Source: an uncultured Clostridia bacterium | GTDB taxonomy: Bacteria; Bacillota; Clostridia; TANB77; CAG-508 | DNA length: 64,000 bases | Reading direction: 5' to 3' | Assembly (NCBI GenBank): GCA_934130935.1 | Contig: CAKOYQ010000003.1 | Coordinates: 1-64,000 of the forward strand | Shown here: in pieces, positions 8,255 to 17,657 of the stretch | Position numbering within the stretch: the first letter of the stretch is position 1 | Layout: each line of letters opens with the position of its first letter | The notes under the pieces: model-generated | Databases searched by the model: none | Told to the model about the DNA's origin: nothing | What the model saw: only the letters and a program-made list of their open reading frames with translations | Made by a program: the position numbers and the translations under genes

Positions 8255-9172
8255 ATGGATAAAATATTAATATTTGGACACAAAAGTCCTGATACAGATT
8301 CAATCTGTTCAAGTTTAGTAATGGCAGATTTACAAAAAAAATTAGGAAAAGAAGATGTAATAGCTTGTAGACTAGGAGAAATAAATGAAGAGACAAAATA
8401 TGCACTAAAACACATAGGGGTAGATGAACCTAAATACATAGAAGAAATTGAACAAGGACAACCAGTAATTTTAGTTGATCATAATGAGTTTTCACAATCA
8501 GTTAAAGGAATAGAAAATGCAAAAATTGTAGCAGTTGTGGATCATCACAGAATAAATAATTTTGAAACATCAGAACCATTATTTTATTATGCTCAACCAG
8601 TAGGTTGTACATCAACATTATTATTTGAATTATATAAATCAAATAATTTAGAAATAGAACCACAAATTGCAGGATTAATGCTAAGTGCAATAATATCAGA
8701 CACATTATTATTAAAGTCACCAACAACAACTGAAAAAGATAAAAAAGTAGTTACAGAGTTAGCTAAGATTGCAAATATTGATATTGAAAAATATGGGCTA
8801 GAAATGTTAAAAGCTGGGACAGACTTAGATAGGTATACAGAGGAAGAATTAATACATTTAGATGCTAAAAAAATTGAGAAAGAAGATATAAAATATGTTA
8901 TAGCACAAGTAAATACTGTAAGTATTCCAGATGTATTAAAAAGAAAAGAGAAAATTGAACAAGAAATAAATAAAGAAATCTTAGCAAAAGGATTGAGTTT
9001 ATTCGTATTTGTTATAACAGATATAATAAATAGCAACTCTGAAGCGATTGTTTTAGGAGATAGAACAGATGCAATTTCAAATACCTATGAAATAAAAAAT
9101 AATATTGCAATTATGCCAGGAGTAGTTTCTAGGAAAAAACAAATATTACCATTAGTAGAAAAGAACATGTAA
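8255..9172 (+). CDS. ppaC: Manganese-dependent inorganic pyrophosphatase (family II)
   Basis: A DHH-family enzyme that hydrolyses pyrophosphate to phosphate and drives biosynthetic reactions. The 305-residue protein shows GHKSPDTDSI at the N-terminus, VDHNEF, the DHH motif in VVDHHRINNF, and SAIISDTLLLKSPTTTEKD, with the C-terminal DHHA2 domain (PGVVSRKKQILP). No CBS/DRTGG insert is present, so it is the short unregulated form. A start 30 bases upstream is possible but lacks a ribosome site; AAAGGAG precedes the ATG at 8255. Confidence 0.95.
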   Translation: MDKILIFGHKSPDTDSICSSLVMADLQKKLGKEDVIACRLGEINEETKYALKHIGVDEPKYIEEIEQGQPVILVDHNEFSQSVKGIENAKIVAVVDHHRINNFETSEPLFYYAQPVGCTSTLLFELYKSNNLEIEPQIAGLMLSAIISDTLLLKSPTTTEKDKKVVTELAKIANIDIEKYGLEMLKAGTDLDRYTEEELIHLDAKKIEKEDIKYVIAQVNTVSIPDVLKRKEKIEQEINKEILAKGLSLFVFVITDIINSNSEAIVLGDRTDAISNTYEIKNNIAIMPGVVSRKKQILPLVEKNM

Positions 9173-9176
9173 CGCA

Positions 9177-9226
9177 ATAGATACACAGTTGTATTATAAA
9201 AATATAGCTGTGTATCTATTATTATT
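9177..9226 (+). terminator. Terminator after ppaC
   Basis: A 17-base left arm (9177-9193) pairs with 9203-9219 (core GATACACAG/CTGTGTATC), followed by ATTATTATTC. Confidence 0.75.
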
Positions 9227-9262
9227 CAAATTATTAAGAATATGGTTTTAAAGTAAAAAAAC

Positions 9263-9291
9263 TTGAAATTATGTTGACTTTATGATATAAT
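9263..9291 (+). promoter_or_regulatory. Promoter of the glycosyltransferase cluster
   Basis: TTGAAA and TATAAT with 17 bases between them, about 35 bases before the GpgS-like start codon. Confidence 0.6.
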
Positions 9292-9326
9292 CTTTTTTAA
9301 AGTATTAGAAAGAGAAAGGTGTTGTA

Positions 9327-9980
9327 ATGAAAAGAGTAAGTGTAGTTATACCAGCTTTTAATGAAGAAAAAGATATAGCAATAGTAATAAATATAGCTAA
9401 AAAATGTGAATATGTGGAAGAAATAATAGTAGTGGACAACCTAAGTACTGATAAAACAGAAGAAATAGCATTAAAAGAGGGGGCGAAAATAGTTAAGTGC
9501 CACAATCAGGGAAAAGGATATGCTATGGAAGATGGAATGAAAGAAGTTAAAGGAGATATTGTAGTATTTTTGGATGCTGATATTTCAAGCTATACAGAAG
9601 ATGTAATATATAGGTTAATTAAACCGATAATCGAAGAGGACAAGGATTTTGTAAAAGCTACATTTGAAAGAGATGGCGGAAGAGTCACTGAATTAGTTGC
9701 AAAGCCATTGTTAAAATTATTATTTCCAGATTTTCAAGGATATTCACAACCACTAAGTGGAATGATTGCTGGTAAAAAAGAAGTATTTGATAAAATTGAA
9801 TTCGAAAAAGACTATGGAGTAGATATAGGAATCTTGCTTGATGTAGTTAATATGGGATATAGTACTAAAGAAGTAATGATAGGAAAACTAGAAAATAACT
9901 CAAAAGATTGGAAAGCATTAGAAAAAATGTCTACAGAGGTAATGAGAGCTATATTAAAAAGAAAAAAGATGATAATGTAA
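9327..9980 (+). CDS. GT2/GT81-type glycosyltransferase, glucosyl-3-phosphoglycerate synthase-like
   Basis: A 217-residue GT-A enzyme: VVIPAFNEEKDI at the start, IVVDNLSTDKTEE, and a DxD-type FLDADISSYT. The stretch GGRVTELVAKPLLKLLFP followed by QPLSGMIAGKKE and YGVDIGILLDV is the hallmark of glucosyl-3-phosphoglycerate and mannosyl-3-phosphoglycerate synthases rather than of generic GT2 enzymes. By family knowledge it would join NDP-glucose to 3-phosphoglycerate; the specificity is inferred. It is shorter than characterised GpgS proteins. The next gene is a histidine phosphatase that could remove the phosphate. Confidence 0.75.
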   Translation: MKRVSVVIPAFNEEKDIAIVINIAKKCEYVEEIIVVDNLSTDKTEEIALKEGAKIVKCHNQGKGYAMEDGMKEVKGDIVVFLDADISSYTEDVIYRLIKPIIEEDKDFVKATFERDGGRVTELVAKPLLKLLFPDFQGYSQPLSGMIAGKKEVFDKIEFEKDYGVDIGILLDVVNMGYSTKEVMIGKLENNSKDWKALEKMSTEVMRAILKRKKMIM

Positions 9981-10002
9981 ATATTAGAGAGGGGAAGGAT
10001 GT

Positions 10003-10581
10003 ATGGAAATATATGTAGTAAGACATGGGCAAACAGACTATAATATCAAACAAGTTTTTCAAGGACACATAGATATTCCATTAAATGAAACAGGTAAAAA
10101 ACAGGCTCAAGAAATAGCATTAAGATTTAAAGACATAGATATAGATATGATATTAGTGTCTCCATTGCAAAGAACTATTCAAACTGCAGAGTATATTAGT
10201 CAAGTTACAGATATTCCAATTACAGTTGAGGAGCGTATTATAGAAAGATCTTTTGGAGATATGGAAGGACATCAAAATAGAGAAAACTGGAACATAAAAA
10301 TGATGTTAGATTATAATAAAAACTATAATATAGAAAATATTGAACCAATACAATCACTATTTAAGAGAATATATAATTTTTTAGATGAAATTACAGAAAA
10401 GTATAAAGATAAAAAGATTGTATTAGTAACACATGGGGCTGTTTCGCAGCCAATAGAATGTTATTTTAATGGAATGCCAGAGACTATGGATTTTGAGCAT
10501 TTAGAAAAACTAACGTTAAAAAATTGTGAAGTGCGAATATACAATGACAAGAAAAATAAAAGCGAATATAAAAAGGGGTAA
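10003..10581 (+). CDS. Histidine phosphatase family protein (phosphoglycerate mutase-like)
   Basis: A 192-residue branch-1 histidine phosphatase: catalytic RHG in YVVRHGQTDYN, the second arginine in SPLQRTIQTAE, the acidic ERSFGDMEG, and the second histidine in VTHGAVSQ. Such enzymes include cobalamin, sugar-phosphate and glucosyl-3-phosphoglycerate phosphatases. Twenty-two bases separate it from the GpgS-like gene, which suggests, as inference, a role as glucosyl-3-phosphoglycerate phosphatase. AGGGGAAGG precedes the start. Confidence 0.85.
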   Translation: MEIYVVRHGQTDYNIKQVFQGHIDIPLNETGKKQAQEIALRFKDIDIDMILVSPLQRTIQTAEYISQVTDIPITVEERIIERSFGDMEGHQNRENWNIKMMLDYNKNYNIENIEPIQSLFKRIYNFLDEITEKYKDKKIVLVTHGAVSQPIECYFNGMPETMDFEHLEKLTLKNCEVRIYNDKKNKSEYKKG

Positions 10582-10591
10582 GGATTAATAT

Positions 10592-11617
10592 ATGAATAAA
10601 AGAATACTTTTTTATTATAAACTATTTTTTTCAGGAGGTACAGAACATAGTATATTAAAATTAATAAAAAAATTATATCAGAATTTTGATATAATTGTTG
10701 CTTATGATGAAGAAAAATCAACAGATGATGTTTTGAAAGAAATTGCAAAATATGCGGAAGTAGTTAATTTGAATAAAATTGATTTTATTACAGTAGACAA
10801 ATGTATAATATGTTATCATCCTAGGCAGGAAACTTTTGCTAAATTTGGTAAAAAAGTAAGAGCAGAGCATTATTATTTTTGGGGACATATATTATTATTT
10901 GAAACATATCCTGATTTAACCTTTCCTGAAGATTTGATAGAAAAGATAGAAAAGTATATTTGTGTAAGTGAAAGTGTAAAAAGAGACATTATTTTAAAAT
11001 ATCCAAAATTAGAGAATAAATGTGAAGTAATAGATAATTATTTGGATGTAAAAGAAATTATAGAAAAATCAGATGAATCAATACAATTTAAAATCGACAA
11101 AAGGAGATTAAATATAGTTACTGTTGCTCGTATCGCTAAAGATAAAGGGTTTAAAAGAATGAAATGGTTATGTGATGCATTTGAAAAGAAAAATATATTA
11201 TATGATTGGTTTGTATTAGGAACAGCATTTAAAAAAGAAACTTCAGAAGAAATACAAAGTTGGTTTAAAGGAAATGAACATATTCATTTTTTAGGGTATA
11301 GAGAAAATGTTTTTCCTTATATTAAAAATATGGATTATTTAGTTTTATTAACAGATAGAGAGGCATGTTGTTTAGTGATTTCAGAAGCTCTTATTCTAGG
11401 AGTTCCTTGTATTGTTTCTAATTTTTATGGGGTTGAAAAACAGATTAAAGACCAAATAAATGGAATAATATTAGATATGAATAATATTAATGAGAGTTAT
11501 GAAAATAGGATAAATGACATCATTTCGTTAAAAGAAGTATTAAAAGAAAATGTTGAAAAACAGGATTATGACAGAGAAAAAATCATTGAATATTGGAAGA
11601 AACTTCTTGAATCGTAA
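10592..11617 (+). CDS. GT4-family glycosyltransferase
   Basis: A 341-residue GT-B retaining glycosyltransferase. The N-terminal domain includes SGGTEHSILKLI. The C-terminal nucleotide-sugar domain shows IVTVARIAKDKGFKRM, HIHFLGYRENV, DYLVLLTDREACCLVISEAL and GVPCIVSNFYGVE; the E-x7-E pattern of GT4 is replaced by a looser one. Acceptor and donor cannot be read from sequence. It follows the phosphatase by 10 bases and closes the cluster at a terminator, so it may extend a glucosylglycerate-type product or act on the cell surface. Confidence 0.8.
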   Translation: MNKRILFYYKLFFSGGTEHSILKLIKKLYQNFDIIVAYDEEKSTDDVLKEIAKYAEVVNLNKIDFITVDKCIICYHPRQETFAKFGKKVRAEHYYFWGHILLFETYPDLTFPEDLIEKIEKYICVSESVKRDIILKYPKLENKCEVIDNYLDVKEIIEKSDESIQFKIDKRRLNIVTVARIAKDKGFKRMKWLCDAFEKKNILYDWFVLGTAFKKETSEEIQSWFKGNEHIHFLGYRENVFPYIKNMDYLVLLTDREACCLVISEALILGVPCIVSNFYGVEKQIKDQINGIILDMNNINESYENRINDIISLKEVLKENVEKQDYDREKIIEYWKKLLES

Positions 11618-11634
11618 TTAAGAAAAAGATTTAT

Positions 11635-11664
11635 GAAAAAAGTCAAAAATAATTGACTTTTTTT
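11635..11664 (+). terminator. Terminator of the glycosyltransferase cluster
   Basis: AAAAAGTCAA pairs with TTGACTTTTT around an AT loop, followed by more T. Confidence 0.8.
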
Positions 11665-11741
11665 AAATTTAAGTATATACTTTTATGCATAAAGAATAAA
11701 ATATAAAGAGGTCAGTTTGGACTTCAAGAAATGGATAGAAT

Positions 11742-13190
11742 ATGAAAGTTAAAGAATTAGCAATAATGGTACTAATGATAACAATAATGGGAATATTGAG
11801 CATAAAGGTAGAAGCAACAACTGGAAAAATAAATTCTGAAACAGTAAGACTAAGAAAAGAGCCAAACACAAACTCAACAATATTAGAACAATTAGATAAA
11901 AATAAAGAAGTAGAAATATTAGAACAAGAAAATGGTTGGTACAAAATAAAGACAAAAATAAATGGAGAAACAATAACTGGGTATGTAAGTGAAACTCTTG
12001 TTAATGTAGAGGAAGACAAGAAAAATACTCAAAGTCAAAAAGAAACTCCAGCAGAGACAACTTCAGAAAACAATACAGCAGAGGATTCAGCAGACACAAC
12101 TACTGAAACTAATATAGAAGCAACTCAAGATTTGCAACAAGTTGATGTTGAACCAACAACGAAGACGGTGGAAACAACAGAAATAAAAGAAGATGAAAAA
12201 TATGTACTTGAAAAAGAAACAATAATAAAAGCATTACCACTTGTGAATTCAAGAACTAGAGCAACTATAAGTGGGGATATAAAAGTTATAGAAGTACTAA
12301 ATGATTGGTGTAGAGTTGAGAATGATAAAGAAATAGGCTGGGTAAGAATTGGATTGTTAAAGACAACAACTAATGAAGAGAATGTTAGAGAACCACAACA
12401 ACAGATAACAGATGAAAAAACACAGGAGATATCAACTAAAAATGATGAGCAAAAACAACAAACTACTTCTAATGAAGAACAAACTCAAAATGAGAAAATA
12501 ACAAACATAAATAAATCAGGATATGTAAATGCAGAGGGATTAATAGTAAGAAAAGAGCCAACAACATCAAGTGACGAAATTGATAGTTTATCAAGAAATG
12601 ATAAGGTAGAAATAATAGGAAAAGTTGATGGATGGTATCAAATTAATCTTAATGGAAAAAAAGGATATGTATCATCAAAATACATTTCTGATACTAAAAC
12701 TATAGAAACAACATCAAGAGGTGGTAATTCAATAAAGGCAGAGAATATTACACCTATGGAAGGACAAGAGACAACAGAAACTGAAGAAACATCTAAACCT
12801 ACAGATACAGAAACAACTGAAAAAACAGCTGTAGTAGAATATGCAAAACAATATTTAGGATATAGATATGTGCCAGGGGGAGGAACACCATCAACAGGTT
12901 TTGATTGTTCAGGATTTACGTCATATGTATATAAACATTTTGGAATATCATTAAGTAGAACATCAAAAGATCAAGCAAAAAATGGAACTGCGGTAGAGAA
13001 GAATAATTTGCAGTTAGGAGATATATTGATATTTAACAATACAGCCAATACTGCAATAGGTCATGTTGGAATATATATTGGAGACAACAATTTTATACAT
13101 GCGTCAAATCCAAGTGAAGGTGTAAAAATAACATCATTATCATCAAGTTATTATAAATCAAGATATGTAGGAGCAAGGAGAGTAATTTAA
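11742..13190 (+). CDS. Secreted SH3-domain NlpC/P60 peptidoglycan hydrolase
   Basis: A 482-residue exported wall hydrolase. A signal peptide covers about residues 1-26 (hydrophobic core, then VEATTGKI). Three bacterial SH3 domains follow near residues 28-87, 150-205 and 258-315, each with a V/LxVRKEP- or WYxI-type pattern, separated by Thr/Glu/Gln-rich linkers. The last 115 residues are an NlpC/P60 cysteine peptidase with DCSGFTSYVY (catalytic Cys), GHVGIYIG (His) and FIHASNP. Such enzymes cut the gamma-D-Glu-diaminopimelate bond in stem peptides. Its stop abuts the comEC start. Confidence 0.93.
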   Translation: MKVKELAIMVLMITIMGILSIKVEATTGKINSETVRLRKEPNTNSTILEQLDKNKEVEILEQENGWYKIKTKINGETITGYVSETLVNVEEDKKNTQSQKETPAETTSENNTAEDSADTTTETNIEATQDLQQVDVEPTTKTVETTEIKEDEKYVLEKETIIKALPLVNSRTRATISGDIKVIEVLNDWCRVENDKEIGWVRIGLLKTTTNEENVREPQQQITDEKTQEISTKNDEQKQQTTSNEEQTQNEKITNINKSGYVNAEGLIVRKEPTTSSDEIDSLSRNDKVEIIGKVDGWYQINLNGKKGYVSSKYISDTKTIETTSRGGNSIKAENITPMEGQETTETEETSKPTDTETTEKTAVVEYAKQYLGYRYVPGGGTPSTGFDCSGFTSYVYKHFGISLSRTSKDQAKNGTAVEKNNLQLGDILIFNNTANTAIGHVGIYIGDNNFIHASNPSEGVKITSLSSSYYKSRYVGARRVI

Positions 13191-15071
13191 TTGAATAGAC
13201 CAATTTTTATAATAGTGATTGGTTATGCTATAGGTATATTATGGGGGCTATACTTGAAAATAAGTATAGTTCCATTTTATTTTTTACTATTAGCAACATA
13301 TATTATAGTCAAATTTCCATATCATCAAAAGAAATTTAGAATGTTTTCAATCAAAAGATATTTTAGATATATCAAATTAATAGTTAAATTAAATATCATT
13401 TTAACAATAGTCATATCATCATTTATTTCAAATACTATAGTCAAATTTAATAATAATAAATATGAAAATTTATACAAAGATATAAATGAAATATCTTTGA
13501 CTGCTATTGTAACTAGCAATAAAAAGGAAGAAGAATATTACAATAGATATAAAATACATATAAATGAAGGTAAATTAAAAAATACAAATTTATATATTAA
13601 TGTTAGTAAAAATAAAAAGATAGAATATGGGGATAAAGTTGCAATAAAAGGGACATTTATAGAACCATCAAAGAAAAGAAATTACAAAGGATTTGATTAT
13701 AAAGAATATTTAAAAACATTAAAAATATATGGAACAGTAAAAATTAAAGAGATTGAAGTACTGGAAACGAACAAAGCAAATTTGCTAATGCAGACCTCAA
13801 ATAAAATTTTTTTAAAGATTAAAGACAATATAAAAAATACATACAGTGAGAAAATGTCTAAAATTATAATGGGAATAATGTTAGGATATACAGATGAAAT
13901 AGATGACAACACAAAGCTAGACTTTTCGGATAGCAATATCTCACATGTACTTGCCATATCAGGAATGCATATTTCCTATATTATAATGGTAGTTACAACT
14001 ACAACTCAAAAACTTATAGGAAAAAGAAAAAGCAAAATTATTGCAAGTATAGTTTTAATAATTTATATGTTTATTACTGGATTTAGTGTATCTGTTGTAA
14101 GAGCAAGTATAATGGGAATTCTAACATGTATGTCATTTGTTGTATATAGAAAGAGTGATACACTGAATAATATTTCAATTTCTGTTCTAATAACTCTAAT
14201 AAATAATCCATATAGTATTACGGGAATAAGTTTTTTGTTAACATATGGTGGAACATTGGGGATAATTTATTTTAAATCTACTGTAGAAAGAATTATAAAA
14301 AATATAAAAATAAGAAATAGAAAATGGAAATATATATTTATTAAAATTCAAAAGAAATGTGAAAGTATAATAAAAATAGTTTCAGTATCAATTTCGGCAC
14401 AAATTGTAATTGGTCCAATAATGGCATTAAATTTCAATTCAGTAGGAATAGGGTTTTTGTTAACAAATTTATTGCTAAGTTATATAATTGGAATAATTGT
14501 AATAGGTGGATTTATTCAAATCTTAATATCTATGATTTCACTAGATGCAAGTACTGTAATTGCTAAGCTGATAGAGATTCCTGTTTATGGAGTAATTTTA
14601 ATTTCAAAAATTAATTTCGGTAATTTAAAGGTTGTAACGCCAGATTTTTATCAATTAACTTTATATTATATAATAATTTGTGTTTTTAGATATTTATATA
14701 ATATATTTCATGCTAAAAATTGTAATCCAACACAAAAAAGAATTAAAAATATAATATATTTAGTTAAATATAAACTTAGACCATATTTATCTAAATGTGT
14801 AGTTATATTAATAATTGTAGCTATTACGGTATTTTTTATTAATAAAATTCCGTACAATTTAAAAATTTATTTTATAGATGTAGGACAAGGGGATAGCACA
14901 TTAATAATAGCTCCTAATCATAAAACAATTTTGATTGATGGAGGTGGAAGTGCTACATATGATGTAGGAAAAAATACATTAATTCCATATTTATTAGCTA
15001 GAAAGATAAGAAAAATAGATTATGTTATAATTAGTCATTTTGATCAAGATCATATTCGGACGGAGTCTTAA
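13191..15071 (+). CDS. comEC: ComEC/Rec2 DNA-uptake channel, upstream part of a frameshifted gene
   Basis: ComEC forms the inner-membrane channel for single-stranded DNA in natural transformation. This part carries the N-terminal OB-like DUF4131 region, the Competence domain with many membrane helices (HVLAISGMHISYI, FSVSVVRASIMGI), and the beginning of the metallo-beta-lactamase domain (YFIDVGQGDSTLI, HFDQDHI). Right after DHI, where the family continues GG, the frame breaks and stops at 15071; the rest follows in another frame from 15062. TTG is used as start, directly after the upstream stop, with AGGAG in front. Either a pseudogene or a sequence error. Confidence 0.85.
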   Translation: MNRPIFIIVIGYAIGILWGLYLKISIVPFYFLLLATYIIVKFPYHQKKFRMFSIKRYFRYIKLIVKLNIILTIVISSFISNTIVKFNNNKYENLYKDINEISLTAIVTSNKKEEEYYNRYKIHINEGKLKNTNLYINVSKNKKIEYGDKVAIKGTFIEPSKKRNYKGFDYKEYLKTLKIYGTVKIKEIEVLETNKANLLMQTSNKIFLKIKDNIKNTYSEKMSKIIMGIMLGYTDEIDDNTKLDFSDSNISHVLAISGMHISYIIMVVTTTTQKLIGKRKSKIIASIVLIIYMFITGFSVSVVRASIMGILTCMSFVVYRKSDTLNNISISVLITLINNPYSITGISFLLTYGGTLGIIYFKSTVERIIKNIKIRNRKWKYIFIKIQKKCESIIKIVSVSISAQIVIGPIMALNFNSVGIGFLLTNLLLSYIIGIIVIGGFIQILISMISLDASTVIAKLIEIPVYGVILISKINFGNLKVVTPDFYQLTLYYIIICVFRYLYNIFHAKNCNPTQKRIKNIIYLVKYKLRPYLSKCVVILIIVAITVFFINKIPYNLKIYFIDVGQGDSTLIIAPNHKTILIDGGGSATYDVGKNTLIPYLLARKIRKIDYVIISHFDQDHIRTES

Positions 15072-15646
15072 GTATTTTAGAAGAAATAAATGTAAAAAAA
15101 ATAATTATTGGAAAACAAGGAGATAGTAAAGAACAATATGATAAATTATTAGAAATTTCTAAAAAGAAGATGATTCCAATAATAGTAGTAGAAAAAGGAG
15201 ATATCATAAATATAGAGAGGGATTTAAAAATCAGAATTTTGTTTCCAACAAATGAATTAATTGAAGAAAATGTTTTAAATAATAATTCTGTTGTTGCAAA
15301 ACTAGAATATAAAAAATTTTCTATGCTATTTACAGGAGATATTGAGAAAATTGCAGAGGAGAAATTATTGAAAAACATAAGCAATAACTTGTTAGAGACT
15401 GATATATTAAAAGTTGCACATCATGGTTCTAAGACGTCATCAATACAGGAGTTTGTAAAAAAAGTACAACCTAAAATAGCACTTATAGGTGTGGGAAAAA
15501 ATAATAAATTTAAACATCCAGACTCTGAGGTTTTGAATAGATTACAACAATTAGGAACAATAATTTATAGGACTGATGTGAATGGAGAAATAAGTATTAA
15601 AGTTGATAGAAAAGGAAGAATAGATATAAAAAAATTTTTGGACTGA
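15062..15646 (+). CDS. comEC: ComEC C-terminal metallo-beta-lactamase part, downstream of the frameshift
   Basis: Continues the ComEC MBL domain in a second frame: GGVLSILEEI, then MLFTGDIEKIAEEKLL, ILKVAHHGSKTSS and the KFKHPDSEVLNRL motif. In intact homologues these directly follow the HFDQDHI that ends the 13191-15071 frame. There is no start codon with a ribosome site at the break, and the first ATG (15170) lies inside the domain, so this piece is not an independent gene. Five bases separate ATT (Ile) from GGA (Gly) where three would restore the expected Gly-Gly. Confidence 0.8.
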   Translation, partial: GVLSILEEINVKKIIIGKQGDSKEQYDKLLEISKKKMIPIIVVEKGDIINIERDLKIRILFPTNELIEENVLNNNSVVAKLEYKKFSMLFTGDIEKIAEEKLLKNISNNLLETDILKVAHHGSKTSSIQEFVKKVQPKIALIGVGKNNKFKHPDSEVLNRLQQLGTIIYRTDVNGEISIKVDRKGRIDIKKFLD

Positions 15647-15743
15647 TTATTTAACATAATTAGTCTTTTTTGTATAGAAATTACATTTAGAGTAAATAAT
15701 AAAATAAAAGTAAATTATATTTTGAGGAAGGATGTGATTTGAT

Positions 15744-16343
15744 ATGAGGAATAGTATAAAAATAATAATATCAATTATATTATCAATAATTATCATAGCA
15801 ATTATCACTAATATAATAATATATAATAAAAAAGATGGAAATAAGATTCCAGAATCAAATACTTATGTATCAGAAGTAATAGAAGATGAGTGTACAGAAG
15901 AGTATATAAATGAGCAGAATACAACGACTGTAGTTTCAACAGAAGAAAAAGTTGCAGCAAATGCAATATTAATTTTAAAGAAATATTATACTAAATGTGA
16001 GCATACTGTAAACGAATATGTAGAGCTACCACAAGAACTTGTAAATATGACTAAAAAGGACGTAGAGGCATATTATTCTGATTGGAAGGTAATTGGTTTT
16101 GAACAAGGAAAAATAACGCTATATAAGGAATTTGACGATACATGTGGAGAACATTTTAAATTAAAAATTGAAGATGGAAAAGTTGTTGTTTATATTGTAA
16201 ATAAGGATGGAACTGAAAGTATCTATGAAAAAACAAGTATTCCTAGCGAATATCTGACTGAAACTGATTTAATTAATATGCAAAATGGATTGGAAATCTA
16301 CGGAAAAGAAGAACTTAATCAAATAATAGAAGATTTTGAATAA
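15744..16343 (+). CDS. BofC C-terminal-domain-like membrane-anchored protein
   Basis: A 199-residue protein with one N-terminal membrane segment (about residues 5-27), an acidic linker, and a C-terminal domain containing EHFKLKIEDGKVVVYIVNKDG and LEIYGKEELNQIIEDFE. That pattern resembles the BofC C-terminal domain found in many Clostridia; in Bacillus, BofC checks signalling to pro-sigma-K in sporulation. Two cysteines (CEHTV, CGEHF) precede the domain. I infer an envelope or forespore location; the exact role here is unknown. It follows comEC and ends at a terminator. Confidence 0.65.
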   Translation: MRNSIKIIISIILSIIIIAIITNIIIYNKKDGNKIPESNTYVSEVIEDECTEEYINEQNTTTVVSTEEKVAANAILILKKYYTKCEHTVNEYVELPQELVNMTKKDVEAYYSDWKVIGFEQGKITLYKEFDDTCGEHFKLKIEDGKVVVYIVNKDGTESIYEKTSIPSEYLTETDLINMQNGLEIYGKEELNQIIEDFE

Positions 16344-16352
16344 ATATAAAAC

Positions 16353-16380
16353 TCCCATTCTAAATGGGAATTTTATATTT
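16353..16380 (+). terminator. Terminator after the BofC-like gene
   Basis: TCCCATT (16353-16359) pairs with AATGGGA (16363-16369), followed by ATTTTATATTT. Confidence 0.75.
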
Positions 16381-16417
16381 ATTTTTCTTATTCTGAAACT
16401 ATTTTATATATTAATAA

Positions 16418-16446
16418 TTGTATTTTAGAAATCATTGTGTTAAAAT
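16418..16446 (+). promoter_or_regulatory. Promoter of the nagZ-like gene
   Basis: TTGTAT and TAAAAT separated by 17 bases, about 26 bases before the start codon. Confidence 0.5.
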
Positions 16447-16472
16447 AAAAAAAACAATATAATGGAGTTAAT

Positions 16473-17582
16473 ATGGAAATAGAAGAATTATCAATAAAAG
16501 AAAAAATAGGACAAATGGTAATGATAGGCATAGACACTAATTATATAACAGACAGAATAAAAAACATGATAAGAAATTACAAAATTGGAGGGATAATATT
16601 ATATAGAAGAAACTTTGCAACCTATCAAGACATGTTAAATTTAATTAGAGAATTAAAATACTTAAATAAAGAAAACAAAATACCATTATTTATAGCAATA
16701 GACCAAGAGGGCGGACGAGTAAATAGAATGCCTAGAGAGATAAAAAATTTGCCACCAGCTAATAAGGTTGCAGAGGTTGGAGGAGAGGTGTTAACAAGAA
16801 AAGCAGCACAGATTACAGGGGAAGTACTTAATAAATCAGGCTATAATTTGAATTTCGCACCAGTATTGGACGTAAAAAGATTTAATGATAAACATGGAAT
16901 AGGAGATAGATGTTTTGGAGATGATATAGAGGAAATTGCGAGATGTGGAATTGCTGTAATGGAAGAACTGCAAAAACAAGGAGTAATTTCTGTTATAAAA
17001 CATTTTCCAGGTCATGGTGCAACAAACCAAGATTCTCATTATATGTTACCAATAATAAATAAGAAAATAGAAATATTAGAAAAAGAAGACATGTACCCAT
17101 TTGGACAAGCAATAAAAAATGGTGCAGATGCAATATTAGTTGGTCACTTATTAATAAAAAATATTACTGGAATATATCCAGCATCATTATCAAGAAAATT
17201 CATAACAAAATATTTAAGGAGAAAATATAGATATAAGGGTTTAATAATAACAGATGATTTAAAGATGAGAGCTATAAAGTTTTTATATGGACCTAGTTTA
17301 GCTGTAAAAAAGGCATTTGAGGCTGGAAATGATGTAATAGTTTTTAGATTTAACAAAGATGAAGAACAAAAGGTTTTAGATAGAATTATAAATTTAACAA
17401 CAACAGGAAAAATAAAAGAGAGCAGAATAAATAGAAGTGTAAAAAGAATTATAGAAATAAAACAAAAATATGGAATTTCAGATACAAAAGAATTTTGTGG
17501 AGTAGATATTGATAAAATAAATGAGAGAATTGAAAATATAAGAGAAGAATGTGAAATTGAATTGAAAAAAAATAAATTATAA
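16473..17582 (+). CDS. Glycoside hydrolase family 3, beta-N-acetylhexosaminidase (NagZ-type)
   Basis: A 369-residue GH3 single-domain enzyme. It shows IDQEGGRVNRM, NLNFAPVLDV, the NagZ-type loop KHFPGHGATNQDSHYMLP with the catalytic Asp-His pair, and the nucleophile region ITDDLKMRAI. NagZ-type enzymes remove GlcNAc from wall fragments during peptidoglycan recycling. No signal peptide is visible, so it is probably cytoplasmic. The ATG follows GGAG. It is convergent with the M18 aminopeptidase. Confidence 0.92.
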   Translation: MEIEELSIKEKIGQMVMIGIDTNYITDRIKNMIRNYKIGGIILYRRNFATYQDMLNLIRELKYLNKENKIPLFIAIDQEGGRVNRMPREIKNLPPANKVAEVGGEVLTRKAAQITGEVLNKSGYNLNFAPVLDVKRFNDKHGIGDRCFGDDIEEIARCGIAVMEELQKQGVISVIKHFPGHGATNQDSHYMLPIINKKIEILEKEDMYPFGQAIKNGADAILVGHLLIKNITGIYPASLSRKFITKYLRRKYRYKGLIITDDLKMRAIKFLYGPSLAVKKAFEAGNDVIVFRFNKDEEQKVLDRIINLTTTGKIKESRINRSVKRIIEIKQKYGISDTKEFCGVDIDKINERIENIREECEIELKKNKL

Positions 17583-17588
17583 TAAAAT

Positions 17589-17650
17589 AACCTTCATTTA
17601 AAAGGTATGTGCACATAATAGTTTATGTGACTAAGTTTTAAATGAAGGTT
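17589..17650. terminator. Nested inverted repeat / bidirectional terminator
   Basis: A perfect 15-bp outer stem (17589-17603 with 17636-17650, core CCTTCATTT/AAATGAAGG) encloses an inner stem CACATAA/TTATGTG (17612-17618 with 17623-17629). It sits between two convergent genes and could stop transcription from both sides. The two-storey shape is unusual for a plain terminator. Confidence 0.65.
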
Positions 17651-17657
17651 AATATTG

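Noticed and set aside
15170..15646. A separate small metallo-beta-lactamase gene
   Set aside because: It lacks the metal-binding HxHxDH-type part and a ribosome site, and fits exactly as the missing end of ComEC.
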